A stretch of DNA of 64,000 nucleotides from Acorus gramineus (GCA_030737835.1 CM060854.1:21103524-21167523); one strand, 5' to 3'. Positions 22,883-35,229 are shown, numbered from the stretch's first letter. Notes: a model not told the origin generated them from the sequence alone. Translations and numbers: made by a program.

Positions 22883-23152
22883 GGAAATGTTTAAGGGTTG
22901 TATGCAGGACTCTGGACGCCACCTAGCGAAGGCGGACGAGGTGCGTTTCATAAACGGTAGAATGGTGTTAGGAGCATAACCATGCGGGTTGGGTAGGCGT
23001 TAGTTAAATAGCTCTTCTAACCAAGGCCTTATGGAGGACTCCCGCTCTCCGATTGTTATGATGTTTTTTTTTTATTCTCCCCCACTCTCAGATTTTGTAA
23101 TTCGAAATCAGAAATGAAATCGGGTAGCAAATTTCTACATTTATTCAAAAAA

Positions 23153-23171
23153 AATATGAGAGCCTATACAT
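23153..23171. repeat. LINE target-site duplication, 3' copy
   Basis: Identical to 18555-18573; the first two A bases overlap the poly(A) tail. Confidence 0.95.
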
Positions 23172-23261
23172 AAAGAAATCATTGTCTGATATCATCTATG
23201 TTTGAAGAAGATACATCTCTTAATTAATTCAAACCTGATAATATAATTGAAAATTGATGGC

Positions 23262-23787
23262 AGGAAAAAATCATATAACCCTCTGTAAATTGCACGGATT
23301 CTATATAACTCCTTGACTTTTCTTAAAGTCCATATAACCCCTTTAAAAAATCTATATAAATTCAAATAGACCCCTAAGCTAAATTTTCGTTGACAGATGA
23401 ATAATATTTTACAAATATTCTATTTGGTTAACCCTGACTGAAAACACAATGAACAAAAAAAAACCTACAATGTGTTAAAAATATGAAAAATCAATTATAA
23501 ATTATAATTTTACCCCTATAAATAAGGTATTATAATCTATTCAGATAGGTAAAATCTTCATTTACAGAGAGTTTTCCGCATTTCTAAAGCATTTTAGGGG
23601 ATTATTGGTATACTGTATTTTCAACCAGGGTTAACCAAATGGAATATACTCATTTATCAACGGAAGTTTAATTGAAGGGGTTATTTGCATTTACATAGAT
23701 ATTTTCAGGGGGTTATACAAATTTCAGAAAAAATCAGAGAGTTAAATGGATTTCAGGCAGTTTCCAGGGGTAATTTGGATTTTTCCC
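23262..23787. mobile_element. MITE with about 180-bp inverted arms
   Basis: The left arm starts AGGAAAAAATCATATAACCC and the right arm ends GGTAATTTGGATTTTTCCC. The arms face each other through CCATATAACCCC-type and TTTGGTTAACCCTG blocks, with roughly 70-75 percent match by eye. A related copy lies at 40574-40890 in the ALDH-A intron. No clear target duplication. Confidence 0.6.
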
Positions 23788-23814
23788 ATATGTTAATTAT
23801 GCATGGAACTGTCA

Positions 23815-24150
23815 CATTGCATTCACCATTACGTGCATGTATAGTGCCCACGCATTGCTTCTATTACTTAGCATGGTACCATTAAAAGTATGATATAAGA
23901 TCAAAGCACAAACCACTAAAAGAGATGAAATATGATCAAACCACAAATGATACCATTTTTGTGAGAAAGATTACAAAATGCACAATCCACCTTTTATGAG
24001 TTACGATGTTTTGTATGTTTTGATGTTTTGTATGTTTTATGTCTAATCCTCTCATTTAATTCACTTCGATCTTTGACAATGCAAATAGGGTTACCAATCT
24101 TTACATTTTAACTTTTCTTTTATTTCCATCTAATGTAAAATTAAGACACA
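23815..24150. repeat. Diverged copy of the AGP 3'-flank sequence
   Basis: Matches 28640-28830, just downstream of the second AGP gene: TACGTGCATGTA.AGT, TTCTA.TAC and AAGATTACAAAAT are shared in order. No AGP exon follows at the expected place (24200 on), so only the flank of a third copy survives, or the flank alone was duplicated. Confidence 0.5.
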
Positions 24151-26680
24151 AGGAAATTAAAAAATTATATAATGTATTAACAAAAGTACTCCAACCAATT
24201 TGTTGAGTCAAATTGATGTGGACCAATCTCAAAATGATAACATCTATTTCAAAAGTAAAAGGATGGCATATTTGCATATGATAGACAACTTAATTAGTTC
24301 AGAAATTCATTATATTATATGATTCAATAAATTAACAATAATTCATTTATTTAATATTTACATTGTCTTTTATATTTTAAAATCATCCGGTATGATTCTG
24401 CTGCATAGAACAATTTCAACTAATTAAATTTTAATTAAATATATCAAATATCTCCATATATTAAAAAGTAACTAATTATGAAAAAAAAATAGAGATTAAA
24501 TGTTTGGGACACAGTTTATTAAAAAGGGACAATTGAATCATTTCCTTTAAAAATATGAAAAAACTGATTGGAAAGTGTATATATAAAGAATAAAGAATTT
24601 TTAAATTTTTATTATCATAATAATTAGAGACGGTTATTATGTATTTGAATTTTTTATATTTTGATTAAAATAATAAACATTTAAAATTTGTGGTAGTTCA
24701 ATAACAGCTACATATGTATTATTAACACTTTTATCTTCACGTTTTCAAGAAATTAAACAAATGAATAAGAATGTTATAATTAAATTTAAACTAGGTTAAT
24801 TTTGTAAACTATATATTCAAGAAATTAAATAGTAAAGAGTGTTTGAAATCTCCTATAATTTTGAACAGCGATGTTTTCTCATCTTTCAAATCAAAAATTG
24901 AAACCCTTTATTTCAAAAACTCATCACCACAATGAGAATGAAAATTTTTTGTTTCCTCCATTATCTGCACTTTTGACCTATCATTTCTGTACATATCTCT
25001 ATTAGTATTCTTAGGAATAGAAGGAACTCCTCATTATTCATTTTTATCAAGTATTATGTGCATGACTCATTATTGTGGCATCACTAGGTGCACTGCCATG
25101 CAAAATGTATTCAGAGCATATTTAATGTGATAATATTGTATGTCACACAACATTTGCAATGAATATACAAATCCACACTTTTTGAATTTTGTATAATGTT
25201 CACACAAAATAAACATCCGGTTATATGCGTTAAGGTCTCCCTATCAAAATCTACCCTAACTCAAAGAATATTATATATTACCACAATACCCCACACACGA
25301 TACTGAAATTACAAAAAGTACCATTAAATGCACATGAAAATACACGTGCACAAAAATTGAATATGGTAGACATTTTTATATATGTATTTTTTTTATTTTT
25401 TTCATTCATAGTAGCAAACAATATCTTCACCTTAAGAGGAACTCTTCTAATATAGCTCTTCAATATCGGTCAGACATAAATCCAACATCAATTATATATT
25501 ACAAAGCATAATGGAGTACTGGATCCCATCACAAGTGAATTCTTGACTTTGTAACACAAGTGAATTCATAAAAACTAGTTAGGTATCGATGACACGTAAT
25601 AAGCATGAAATTTTGGTTTATCAACACACCATTAATATAAATAAAAGTGAAAGAACTATATATATGTTTTATAATTCTAAGGGTTAATAATTTTGATCAA
25701 AAGTCAGTCTTATATTTATCTTCTTCATTTATTTAAATATATTAAATCATGATTTATGATCAAATATAGGTAAGACTTTAGAATCATAAACTCTTTTAAT
25801 TGGTTATAACTGTCATTAGTATCTCTACCTATAAATTAAATAAGATTAATTTGATTGTGTTTTGATAAATTTATATCAATATCAAAACTGACAAATATGT
25901 TACAGAGACGTCTATTCCATATTAATAACCAAAAGTGCTTTCAACTTCATAATACTTTCATTTCCGAATTTACTCTTAATTTTTTATTATCATTATTTTT
26001 TGTATCAAGAGTAAGAATGAAAAAAAAAAAGGATAATATGAAATTTTCATCAAATCTATATTTTTAATATAAATGAATGACGGTGATTGTGCCAAATTAT
26101 GGATGTCAATTGAGAAAATTCTTTATATAGATAAATAGATATACACATAAATAACTAAAAAAATTATGATATCCAAGTGAGAAGATTATAGATACACACG
26201 TAAATAACTAAAACAATTATAAATGTCAACTGATAAGAGTGACCGTCCATTGATATATACTAACAAAAAATTAATAACAAAAAATGTCAACTGAATTCTC
26301 TTTAAAAAGATTCTGGCCCAGTATTTTATGCACAAATTATATTTTGTATATAAAAGTACATTTTTAATATAAATCTTTACAGTATTGGTACTTTTACAAT
26401 TATGCACAAATACTCATTTTTCACATTAAACACAATATATATTAAAGTGATATATTATTTTTAGAATTCTAAATCTACATTTTTTAATATGTATAAAACT
26501 AAATTACTCCCAATCTACATAGTGCATGAAGTTGTTTTTGTATTTTTAGAATTTCAATCTACATTCTGCATGAAGCTGTTTCTATAATCCTACAATTAAA
26601 CAGTTTTATTATAATAGTTTATTGCAAACATATTTTAAGTAAACAGTGCTTAAAGTTTAAAAAATAATCAGGGGGTGAAA
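24151..26680. other. AT-rich spacer, no gene recognised
   Basis: 2.5 kb of AT-rich DNA. A weak direct repeat of about 70 bp (TACACATAAATAACTAAAA.AATTAT) occurs at 26140-26230. No coding frame above background, no terminal repeats and no RNA gene seen. Confidence 0.4.
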
Positions 26681-26779
26681 TTGATACATATAGATCCAAA
26701 ATCAATAAAAAAAAAAAGGATACATAACAAACTTTAAATTCAAAAACAAGACATCGATCAATAATTTTATGGGTTCAAA

Positions 26780-28480
26780 TGGGTCTGATTCCATTTGTGA
26801 ATTTTGTATTCATTAAATGTGACTAAAATATTTATATTTTATAATTTTATGGGTATCTTAACAGTCTTAATGGTCTGAAAAACTATTGGATGAAGTTTCA
26901 TGAAATTTGAAGTACGGAAAGTCATGTTTTGAAATCAAGGACCTACTTATAAATCTTGGAAACTGGATTAGGGACCTGTTTGCAACATAGATAGGGCCTA
27001 ATTGTGAAACAGGTAGAATCTGCGGGTAGATCTGCAAAACGCCTAGAAAAAAACAAAAGTAGCCGTTTTTATCAGGGACCTGGTTATAAATATTAGGGAC
27101 CTATTTATAATAAATATAGGGTTCTTTTTGTAAAACGTATAGAACTAGTAAGTTGTACGCGCGTAATCAACGTCAACACGTGAATGAATAAATTTACAAA
27201 TTTGGGAATACGTGAAAACACTTATAGGTGTTCAAATCCATGTTTATAAGACATGCATGGAAAAAAAAACTTGTACAAACAAGTGATTAAACAACAAATG
27301 TAGTGGCGTTGAAGATGCTTAAATCCCCATTTGCTGTCGAGCATGAAAGAGAAACATGAAAGACTCTTTATACAAAGCAAGAAGTTTGATTACACCAATG
27401 ACCTAAGTTTGCCATTGACCCATATAAATAATTGACAAAGGTCCCTTATTAAACCTAGATAAAAAAAAAAGAATTACAACTATAAATATGATTTTAATTC
27501 TCTTTAAGATTTAAGTCTTCATGGCGATAACTTACATTAGTTACATGCGACACAAAAACCACAAATAATATTGTGTGGTTTATGAAGCCTGATTGTATAA
27601 AACTGTGTATTTTCTCAGTTAGACTAATGATCATTCTATCACATTACCAATTAAAGCATTTCTAATATGACATATGAAGTCTATTTTATTTTTTAGACTT
27701 TAAAGTACATGATGATATCAAAAGACATCAACAAATGATGTTATTTTTTTACATAAATGACTAAATTGTGGAGAATGTTCTAATTCATAAGCTATATTAA
27801 GAAAGCGTATGCATTCATATTATTTTGGGCTCACAGGTAAATAAAACAAAATTTTACCAAGTAACATCATAAGTGAACTTTATGAGTTCAAATAATTAGA
27901 TTAAAATATTTATTTATAATTTTGTAGGTATTTTAATGGTTCAAAAAAAAAAATTGGATAAGATTTGAAGTTCGGCGACGGCAAGTCATGTTTTTGAGAC
28001 CACAAACCTTGTTATAAATCTGGAAATCTAAGTCAAAGATGTCTTTATAACACAGATAGGGGTCTAATTGTGAAACTGGTAAAAACTGAGGGCGGAACTT
28101 CAAATATCTCATAAAAGGACAAATTGATTTATTTTTGCAGGCACCTGGCCATAAATATCAGAGACCTTGAGGACCTATCCACAAATAACTAAGGAAGTTG
28201 ACAAAATTGGCCGATTTTTTCAGGGATATATTTATAAATATCATGGACCTGGGAGCCTATCTGTAAATAACCCAGCTTGTCCTCGTCGAGTTGGTAGGTC
28301 GAAAACTTGAGAGCCAATCCGCAAATAACCTAGCAAGTCGAAATAATCCAGCCATGGGGGCCAATCCGCAAATAAACCAGAAATTGACAAAAGCTGTCGA
28401 TTTTTTCAGATACTTGATTATAAATATGTGGGACCTGGGGGCTGATATACAAATAGCCCACCCTGTCTGATTGAGCAGGT
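26780..28480. repeat. Diverged direct repeats of about 350 bp
   Basis: 26790-27140 and 27890-28200 share AAGTCATGTTTT.GA, CTTATAAATCT and GATAGGG.CTAATTGTGAAAC in the same order. The phrase GGACCT..TTATAAATAT recurs several more times to 28480. The arrangement (two similar blocks with about 750 bp between) resembles decayed LTRs, but no TG..CA ends or primer site were found. Confidence 0.45.
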
Positions 28481-28883
28481 CGAAAACTTTTTTCTCATCG
28501 TGTCACTCTTTTTAGGTATAGAGTATAGATATACTAAGATTAATATGATAATTAATATGATCCATACTAATCTAACTCAAATTAAAGATGATAATTAATA
28601 TAAAAATATATATTAATATAAACTGATGATACGTACTATATTAACCACTACGTGCATGTAGAGTCCATGCGCTTCTTCTAGTACATGATTTCCACAGATG
28701 GCCAAATCGAAAAACATTAAAAGAAAGATTACAAAATCATATAATCCAACTTCATGAGTCACAAGGCTACAAATTAACTTTTTATTTCTCCATCTGTTTG
28801 TAGAAAATTAGAAAGAAATATGTAATACAATCATATCCATATTTCATCACACGACAGATGCAGCTTGTAGTGAAAAAGCGCAA

Positions 28884-29815
28884 TCAATGGATGATGTACG
28901 TAACAATCAGAGCTATAAGCATGAGCACGTAAGCGATTCCCTGATCAATCATCTTTCCTGCATGACATCATAAATCAATTAATATAAAGAACAGTCATAT
29001 TAAAATTAGAAACATTTTTTTTTTTTTTGCTTGAAAATGAGTTTGACATACAATTTTCAGTATGAGTCTTCCTAGAAACAAAATCTCTTAAAACAAATTG
29101 TATGGGAATAGTTAGTCGCCAATGGAGTTTGATTTCTGACAACCTCATCTCGCACACTTAGGCTCCGTTTGGTTAGGCGTTTGGGTACGTTTTTGTTTTT
29201 TGAAAAGCTGAAAAGCTAAAATCGTACAGTCAAACAGGACAGTTTTTTGTAGAATCGGAAGCTGAATTCCTTTTAATTTTTCCCTCGAAATTTGTGTTTT
29301 GAAAAAACTCAAAAACAACGTTTTTTTGTCGGAATCGATTTTTTGAATTGAAAATTACATTTCTCTACCAAACATTAAACTCTTTTCAAATATTGATTCC
29401 TGAATTAAAAAAAAGCATCCTAAAAAATTCAAGGTCTAAATAAAATTATCTTAAAAAGCAACTTTATTCTAAAAACTTCTTTTCAATCTGCATTTCTAAA
29501 CGAACCCTTAGCGTATGAGATTGTAATAGCTAGCTAGATTCTATCACAACTCAATCAACTATTATAAACTGAACAACATTGATGGAAACCAACCCAGACT
29601 CAATCCCCATCTATTCTAGTACTGCAGGTCCTATATTGCATTTTATATGATATTTTTTTGATATATTTACACAAAAAAGAATGGAAAATCATACCATCAT
29701 TTGTTGGAGCATTTGCTGCAGGAGATGGACCCAATGCCTGGCCATGGCTGAGGTAAGTAAGCCCCGAGAAGATGAATGTGATGAAGAAGAGAAAACCAGC
29801 CATTGATGGGCTCAT
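28884..29815 (-). CDS. Arabinogalactan peptide (AGP16/20-type)
   Basis: Exon 1 is 29815-29695 (121 nt) and exon 2 is 28957-28884 (74 nt); the 737-bp intron is GT-AG (donor G/GTATGA, acceptor TGCAG). The product is 64 residues. Residues 1-25 are a signal peptide (FLFFITFIFSGLTYLSHG). The mature stretch ALGPSPAANAPTND has Ser-Pro and Ala-Pro pairs for prolyl hydroxylation and arabinogalactan addition. The tail DQGIAYVLMLIALIVTYIIH is the GPI-anchor addition signal, nearly invariant in this family. The processed peptide would sit on the outer plasma membrane or wall as a very small proteoglycan. A Tourist-like MITE occupies 29161-29507 of the intron. All features of a working gene are present. 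Confidence 0.88.
29161..29507. mobile_element. Tourist-like MITE in the AGP intron, 347 bp
   Basis: Begins GGCTCCGTTTGG and ends CGAACCC, with the 3-bp target duplication TTA on both sides (29158-29160, 29508-29510). This fits PIF/Harbinger-derived MITEs. An inverted copy of the same element is at 34058-34399. Confidence 0.8.
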
Positions 29816-29935
29816 TTTATCTTTATTTCCTCTAAATTAAGAAACTAAAACAGAGATTTGTAGGTCTTAAAACTTTCAAAGAAGTGAAAGAGCAAGAGAG
29901 ATGTATGTGTTATGGTGGAGGTTTGTCTATCTCTC

Positions 29936-29955
29936 TCTCTATATATATACACGCT
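29936..29955 (-). promoter_or_regulatory. TATA box of AGP gene
   Basis: Minus-strand GTATATATATAGAGAG lies about 125 bp upstream of the start codon, ahead of a CT-rich leader. Confidence 0.55.
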
Positions 29956-29959
29956 TCTT

Positions 29960-30527
29960 CACTGCTATGACTCTTTTTAGGCCGGCAAATTCAAATTCAA
30001 AACCATGAAAGGAGAGCCATATATTATATTCAAATAGAGTTAGTTTTTGTTGACTTGACTTTGTCTGTTTGACAAGACAACAAAATGTTTTGTATGAAAA
30101 AACATGTGTTGTGTAACGCCATAGAAAATGAGTGAATCGTTGCAGTCAAGGGTCCATTTTTGTTATGACTGAAATTTAATTTGTGATCTGTGGGTGAAGA
30201 AGAGAATGAACAAGAAATCCTAGTGAGAGAATCTGTGGGTGAAGAAGAAAATGAACAAGTCATTCACTTATCTTAAAAAAAAGAAGAAGTTGAGTCTCAT
30301 AATCTCATTAGTTCTTTAATTTGAGTTCACATGCTCTTCACCAGTCCTTTTGATGCACAAGGACTCTTTGATATGATCTGAAATATCAAATCAAAATTTA
30401 ATCGGGGTTAAAATATTATAAATAATGGAAAAATATCTGAATGTGATATAATTTTAAGAATTATTTTAAAGAAAGTGGCAAAGACACTAACTTTGTTTTC
30501 ATGATTGCAGCAATTCCAAGATTATCT
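29960..30527. other. AGP upstream spacer
   Basis: Presumed promoter region. Near-duplicate phrases (GTGGGTGAAGAAGA.AATGAACAAG at 30190 and 30237) form a short tandem duplication of about 46 bp. No other gene. Confidence 0.4.
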
Positions 30528-30755
30528 AGGGCCGTTTGAAAATAGTTTTGGACAACTTTTAAGTTTGCAGGAACTTATTTTTCTCAAATCAGTTTTCAAA
30601 TAAAAAAAAACTAAGGTAAAAAACTGCAGATAAATTCCTATAAAAAATTTGAGTTTTTAAGATCAGTGGGGAGGCAGCTTCTTGTAAAATCAGTTTTAAA
30701 CTCAGCTTTTCTTAAAATCAATTTTGCAATCATGTAACCAAACGTAGCCTAAATT
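30528..30755. mobile_element. Small MITE-like element
   Basis: Starts GGGCCGTTTGAAAATAG and ends CCAAACGTAGCC, short inverted ends of the GGGCCGTTTGG type. The flanks CTA/TAA are compatible with, but do not prove, a TWA target duplication. Confidence 0.4.
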
Positions 30756-31399
30756 AATGTTCACATTATCGAAAAACATACTTGCACATGTATCAAAGTT
30801 TCAAAAGACTAAAAATTTAGATATTTTTTAAAGTCTTACTTCACATTTAATAAATTACTACTAAAAAAGAATCTTTTTTTTCTATTTTTTTAAAACTATG
30901 TATTCTTTATCAAAACTCGATTCCTAAAAAGTTGTCTTTCTTTTATTAAAATAAGTTAGGGATCAGATACTTTTTCTATGAATATTTTACCCCTTCATCG
31001 TCTTTTTTTCATCTCCACTATTCAGATATTCCAATACAAATGTTCAAAGTTCACTAAAAAAAAATCAATTTCTTTGCATTGTAAAAATCATACTACTTTT
31101 TGTATTAAAAACTAAAATAAACATTTAATTAAACATAATTTTTCAGAATCATTGGACAAACAGTGGACCAAAGCCCACGACCCAGCCCAACAGCGCTTTT
31201 TTGTTAAGATTTTTGGATCTTAAAATGCAATCAATAAAAAATAAATAAATAAATAAATCGAAGAAAAGACATAAAAAATTATGTGATTCTACAAATCTTA
31301 TTTACGTCCACAAAGCACACCAGAGCTCGACTCCCCCCCCCTCCGACTCTGTATAGCGCAAACAATACTCTACGCACATCATCAAGTAATATATAATAA

Positions 31400-32000
31400 T
31401 CCCACTTGGAGACTGAGGTAAGGTAAATAACTTCTATCTAATGATCGATCCATAATCTGGTGTGCTCATCCATGTTCTCAAGCTAGAAGACCAACTGAAG
31501 CTGCGCATAGCTCCAGTTTTTCTGTAGTTCACTGTCTTAGTCAAACTAGATTCTTGCTACCGTGAATCTTCTCAAGCAATAGACTTCCATTTTATAAAAA
31601 AAAATGTCCTAATGAAGTGATAATGAAGTCTTATGTATTTATTCCTCGAATCATATGTTGAATTCTTCGCCAAGTGTATTGCGCTTTAACTATCACTACA
31701 CAAAACATTCTTCGTTTGTCTGAATCTCAACCCTGTCAGCAAACCCTATAACAATATTATATCTTTGCTAGTCTCTGTCATGGCTATATACTCTGCCTTT
31801 GTAGTGGGTAAAACAACAATCTTCTGTATTTGTAAAATCCAACTAACAATAATAGTAGTACCTATTATAAAGACATAACCAGTAGTGCTCCTCCTCTGAT
31901 TGATCTCGCTAGCAAAGTCTGCATCTACAAATCCCTATAGCCTCAACTCATCCCTGCTAAAGAGTAGCGCTAATAATACTCTGCGCACATCATCAGACTC
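31400..32000 (-). pseudogene. Copia RNase H remnant
   Basis: The minus strand near 31930-31850 translates as DADFASEINQRRSTTGYVF, and further on as KAEYIAMTETSKD and SAIHLAKNSTYDSRNKYI. These are the ordered RNase H motifs of Ty1/Copia polyproteins. Several stops and frame changes interrupt it, and no LTR was identified. Similar 38-bp phrases (ATACTCT.CGCACATCATCA) lie on either side at 31358 and 31975. Confidence 0.7.
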
Positions 32001-32014
32001 CATAATATATAACA

Positions 32015-32105
32015 TTTTTTTCCACGCGGCTGTGGTGAGAATTGAACCTAGGGGCTTTCCGAGGAAGTCAAATGTCCTTCACCAATAGCTTAAAGCCCAA
32101 CATCA
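32015..32105 (-). repeat. tRNA-like (SINE-like) remnant
   Basis: Minus-strand AAGCTATTGGTGAAGG resembles an A box. GGTTCAATTCT about 45 bases further on resembles a B box, and an A-rich run follows. It could be a degenerate SINE head. It does not fold as a full tRNA, so no tRNA gene is called. Confidence 0.25.
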
Positions 32106-32243
32106 AAAGAAATTATTCGATATAATTAAAGCATGATAACACAATTGTAAAAAAGACAACACAATTGTTAGATTATTAGATAAATTAAAGCATGATATAA
32201 TAATAACAATTATTCTGCCTGTGCTGATCACTCATCCATCAAT

Positions 32244-32290
32244 ACACCATCAATGGACCCTCCAAAAAAAAAAAAAAAACACCATCAATG
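32244..32290. mobile_element. 23-bp poly(A) insertion with 12-bp target duplication
   Basis: ACACCATCAATG occurs at 32244-32255 and again at 32279-32290. Between them is only GACCCTCC plus 15 A. This is the footprint of target-primed reverse transcription, truncated almost completely. Confidence 0.65.
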
Positions 32291-32344
32291 TTATTGAAAC
32301 AATAACATTAACACCTCCGATCAATTAAATATTAACGATGAGCC

Positions 32345-32852
32345 TAAGGGTCTTCAAAAGGCTCGAGGCCCGAAAGCCCAGCCCTGTCCTTTTTCAGGCC
32401 GGGCGGGGCTGGGGTCTGATTTTGTTCAGGCTAGGTCGCAGGCCCGCTCACGGACCCTGTCCATAGTAGCAATCCAATAAATGAGTCACATGTAATTTTA
32501 TGTAATTTTTATTTGAATTGTGGTTGAATTATACAAATTATTGACATTTATGTAAGTGTCAATCTAGTTAATTACATGTAGTTATTTAGTTTTTCAAGTA
32601 ATTAATTCATTTAATATTTTTATTGTTGAAAATTCAATAGATATAAATATTTTTTTTAATATTATACTTAAAATTTTGTGTTATTTTAACATTATATACA
32701 AATGAACAACTTAAAATTTAAAAATCAAAAGAAATAGCATGTTTAAAATCTGGACCCTTAGGCCTGGAGCCCCGGCCCGGGCCCGTGGGCAGAGCTTGGG
32801 CCCTCTTTTTTTTTCCACAGGCTGGCCCGGCCCGACCCGTTGCTGACCCCTA
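32345..32852. mobile_element. Non-autonomous hAT element, 508 bp
   Basis: Ends TAAGGGTC and GACCCCTA are inverted, with GGGCCGGGCC-type subterminal text on both sides. The 8-bp flanks GATGAGCC (32337-32344) and GAAGAGCC (32853-32860) match at seven of eight positions. AT-rich middle, no transposase. Confidence 0.7.
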
Positions 32853-33057
32853 GAAGAGCCAAACAGTTCACTAAATATTCAAGTGACACGAACAATAACA
32901 AGAACCAATCTCCAACCAGGAAGGCATATAGTAAGATATGGTACCACCATTCACAGATAATTATGGCTTCTTGAGTCCTAAAATGCAATAGTCTTCAGAA
33001 CCTCTCATGCAATAATTATCCACAGAGATTATCCCTATTATGTAGAACATTCAATTC

Positions 33058-33113
33058 AAGACATTCCAAGCATTTTACATCAAAAAAAAAAAAAAAAAAG
33101 ACATTCCAAGCAT
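33058..33113. mobile_element. 24-bp poly(A) insertion with 16-bp target duplication
   Basis: AAGACATTCCAAGCAT is present at 33058-33073 and 33098-33113. The insert is TTTACATC plus A residues, similar to the TTTCTACATTTATTC-A(n) tail of the LINE at 18574-23152. An extreme 5'-truncated LINE insertion is the simplest reading. Confidence 0.7.
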
Positions 33114-33624
33114 CAATCCTCTTCTAATTTTTCAATAAAGTGGGCGGAAAAGGAAGAGCTTTCACATTCAAGTTAACAAGAGATTCACAAAAGCAACATT
33201 AGTTATAGCTCCAATGTATATATTATGGTTTTTAGATTTTAACTTTTCAGATAAACAATAGTGATGTTTCTTGTAGTTATTAAAAAATAATATATAAGCA
33301 ATGTTTGTTAGGATAAACTATAAAATAAATTTTAACTATGTAATTGTTAAAAATGTCTTTTTAAGCTATAGAAGTACAAAACTGTTGCCACATTTGTTTA
33401 TAATAAAAGGGTAGAATTATTATTCATATTGTAGGTCAACGGCATTGTGTCCAAATAAAAAATTGTAGAAAGTAATAAATAAATTATGATCCCAAAAGCA
33501 TCATTAACTCTACTTTTAGATTATGACTTTTTTAATAAGTTCTTATGTTATAATATCTAATACGTTTACAAAAACATGTCACAATAACTTATATATAAGC
33601 TAAATTCTAGAAGTTGCAAGTTAT

Positions 33625-34046
33625 GCCCATGTTTGGTTTTGATAATGGGCTCGGAATAAGTTAAAATTAATCGGGATAGCCTCATTATGGATGTTTAGAT
33701 GGTTGGAATAAATAAGAATTTGTATGTCAAAATTAACTAATATAAAGTGGTATATGGAATCCAGCCAACTCCTGGAATTAATTTATTCCATGTTATTCAA
33801 TCCAAAAAAATATGTACGTCCACCTCTTATTAATCAACTGTCAAATAAACTGTTATCGTTTTTTCACCTTTTATAAATCATTATCAATACTTTATTCACA
33901 TTTTATTCAAACAACAAAAACTTTATTATTACATTTCCTAATGCGAATAATTCAAAACACAACTAAACAAAAAATCACTTTATTCTTATTTATACTAGCA
34001 TAGTCATAAACCTCATAATAACATAATTCTCAAACCAAACATGAGC
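33625..34046. mobile_element. MITE, 422 bp
   Basis: Inverted ends GCCCATGTTTGGTTTTGA and GCTCATGTTTGGTTTGAGA, flanked by TAT on each side. A looser relative, with related AACACAAT.AAACA.AAAATC text, is at 42405-42790. Confidence 0.55.
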
Positions 34047-34057
34047 TATAAGTTTTA

Positions 34058-34399
34058 GGGTCCGTTTGGAAACACAGATTGAAAAGTAGCTTTTGAAATA
34101 AAGCTGCTTTTTAAGATGATTTTAGACCTTGACTTTTTTAGAATGCTTTTTTTAAAATCAGAAATCAATATTTGAAAGGAGTTTAATGTTTGGTAGAGAA
34201 AGTTGTTTTTTAATTAAAAAAATCGATTTCGACCAAAAGGCGTTGTTTCTGAGCTTTTTAAAACACAGATTTCAAGGGAAAAATTAAAAGGAATTCAGCT
34301 TTCGATTCTGCAAAAAGCTGTCCCGTTTGGCTGCACGCTTTTAGCTTTTCAGCTTTTCAAAAAGCAAAAGCGCGCCCCAACGCGCAACCAAACGGGGCC
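34058..34399. mobile_element. Tourist-like MITE, inverted copy, 342 bp
   Basis: GGGTCCGTTTGG...CCAAACGGGGCC with TTA target duplications (34055-34057, 34400-34402). It is the inverted relative of 29161-29507 over its whole length. Confidence 0.8.
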
Positions 34400-34402
34400 T
34401 TA

Positions 34403-35229
34403 ATAAACAACTACAAAGGAATAGGAGCATAAGCAGCACATCAAGAAAGTGACATTCTGCCTATTATCAAATTTAGAACTGAGAATGAGCAGAGGCTTGG
34501 CATCTGTTAATAAATTTTGCCTTCTCTAGATCAATATGCTCAACTAGCATGCTTATGATTCACACTTCCCATGGATCTTCAGGGAAATTCATATCCTTAA
34601 TAAAATGAGGTCATTCCAAAATTCACTGTTGACTTAATTTCTGTTACAATACATGAGGACTGCCTTAGATGTTCCACACATTGATCAGATTCTCAGTGTC
34701 TGAGTAAGAAATAAATCCGCATCCACAATCCTGTTTAACTAAAGGGCACTGAAATAACAATGCTCTATTTCAAAAAATCACACACAGACAAACACACATA
34801 CATATGCTGGTAATCAGTGGATTATCTCCTACTTCTTGTGTATAATGAACAGTGAGCACAATAAATAAACAAATGCTATTACACAGTAACTTAAGCACGA
34901 CTGGCATGGAACTTGGACCTGACAGATGCATATTGTTCCACTTACAAGAGAACACCCTTCAATGGGTCCTTCATAAAGCACATTAAGACATCAATTCATT
35001 CAACCTATCCAGAAATCCTGCCAGGTAAATGTTCCAAAATGAAGGCTTTTCTAATTGGCCAGAACCAAATGTAACTTCCCTTGCCTGTTTAGGTATATTA
35101 TCAGTTCATGTTACGAATCCCATGCCACCACAATTTTCAACACAAGACCAAAAGAAGGAAAACCAATGCAAGTAACAATCCTGCTAATCAACATTGTTTT
35201 TATTTGCACAAACAGATTTATCTAAAACT
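34403..35229. other. ALDH-A 3' flank
   Basis: No separate gene. From about 35105 to 35229 the sequence matches the 3' flank of copy B (60535-60656), so the tandem duplication unit includes the 3' untranslated region. Confidence 0.55.

Larger units (their letters stand above)
18574..23152 (+). mobile_element. L1-type LINE, near full length, defective
   Basis: A 4.6 kb non-LTR retrotransposon is bounded by perfect 19-bp target duplications and ends in a short A run (23146-23154). In order it encodes a zinc-knuckle ORF1 remnant, an apurinic-type endonuclease, reverse transcriptase and a C-terminal zf-RVT zinc finger. ORF1 appears shortened, since little lies before the zinc knuckle. ORF2 has several in-frame TGA/TAG codons and at least two frameshifts, so the copy is immobile. 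The intact flanking repeats argue against great age. The 3' tail (AGTAGCAAA..TCTAC-type text before the A run) matches the fragment at 51793-52471, so both belong to one family. Confidence 0.92.

Noticed and set aside
32015-32105. tRNA gene on the minus strand
   Set aside because: Only loose A-box and B-box likeness; no acceptor stem or anticodon arm can be formed.
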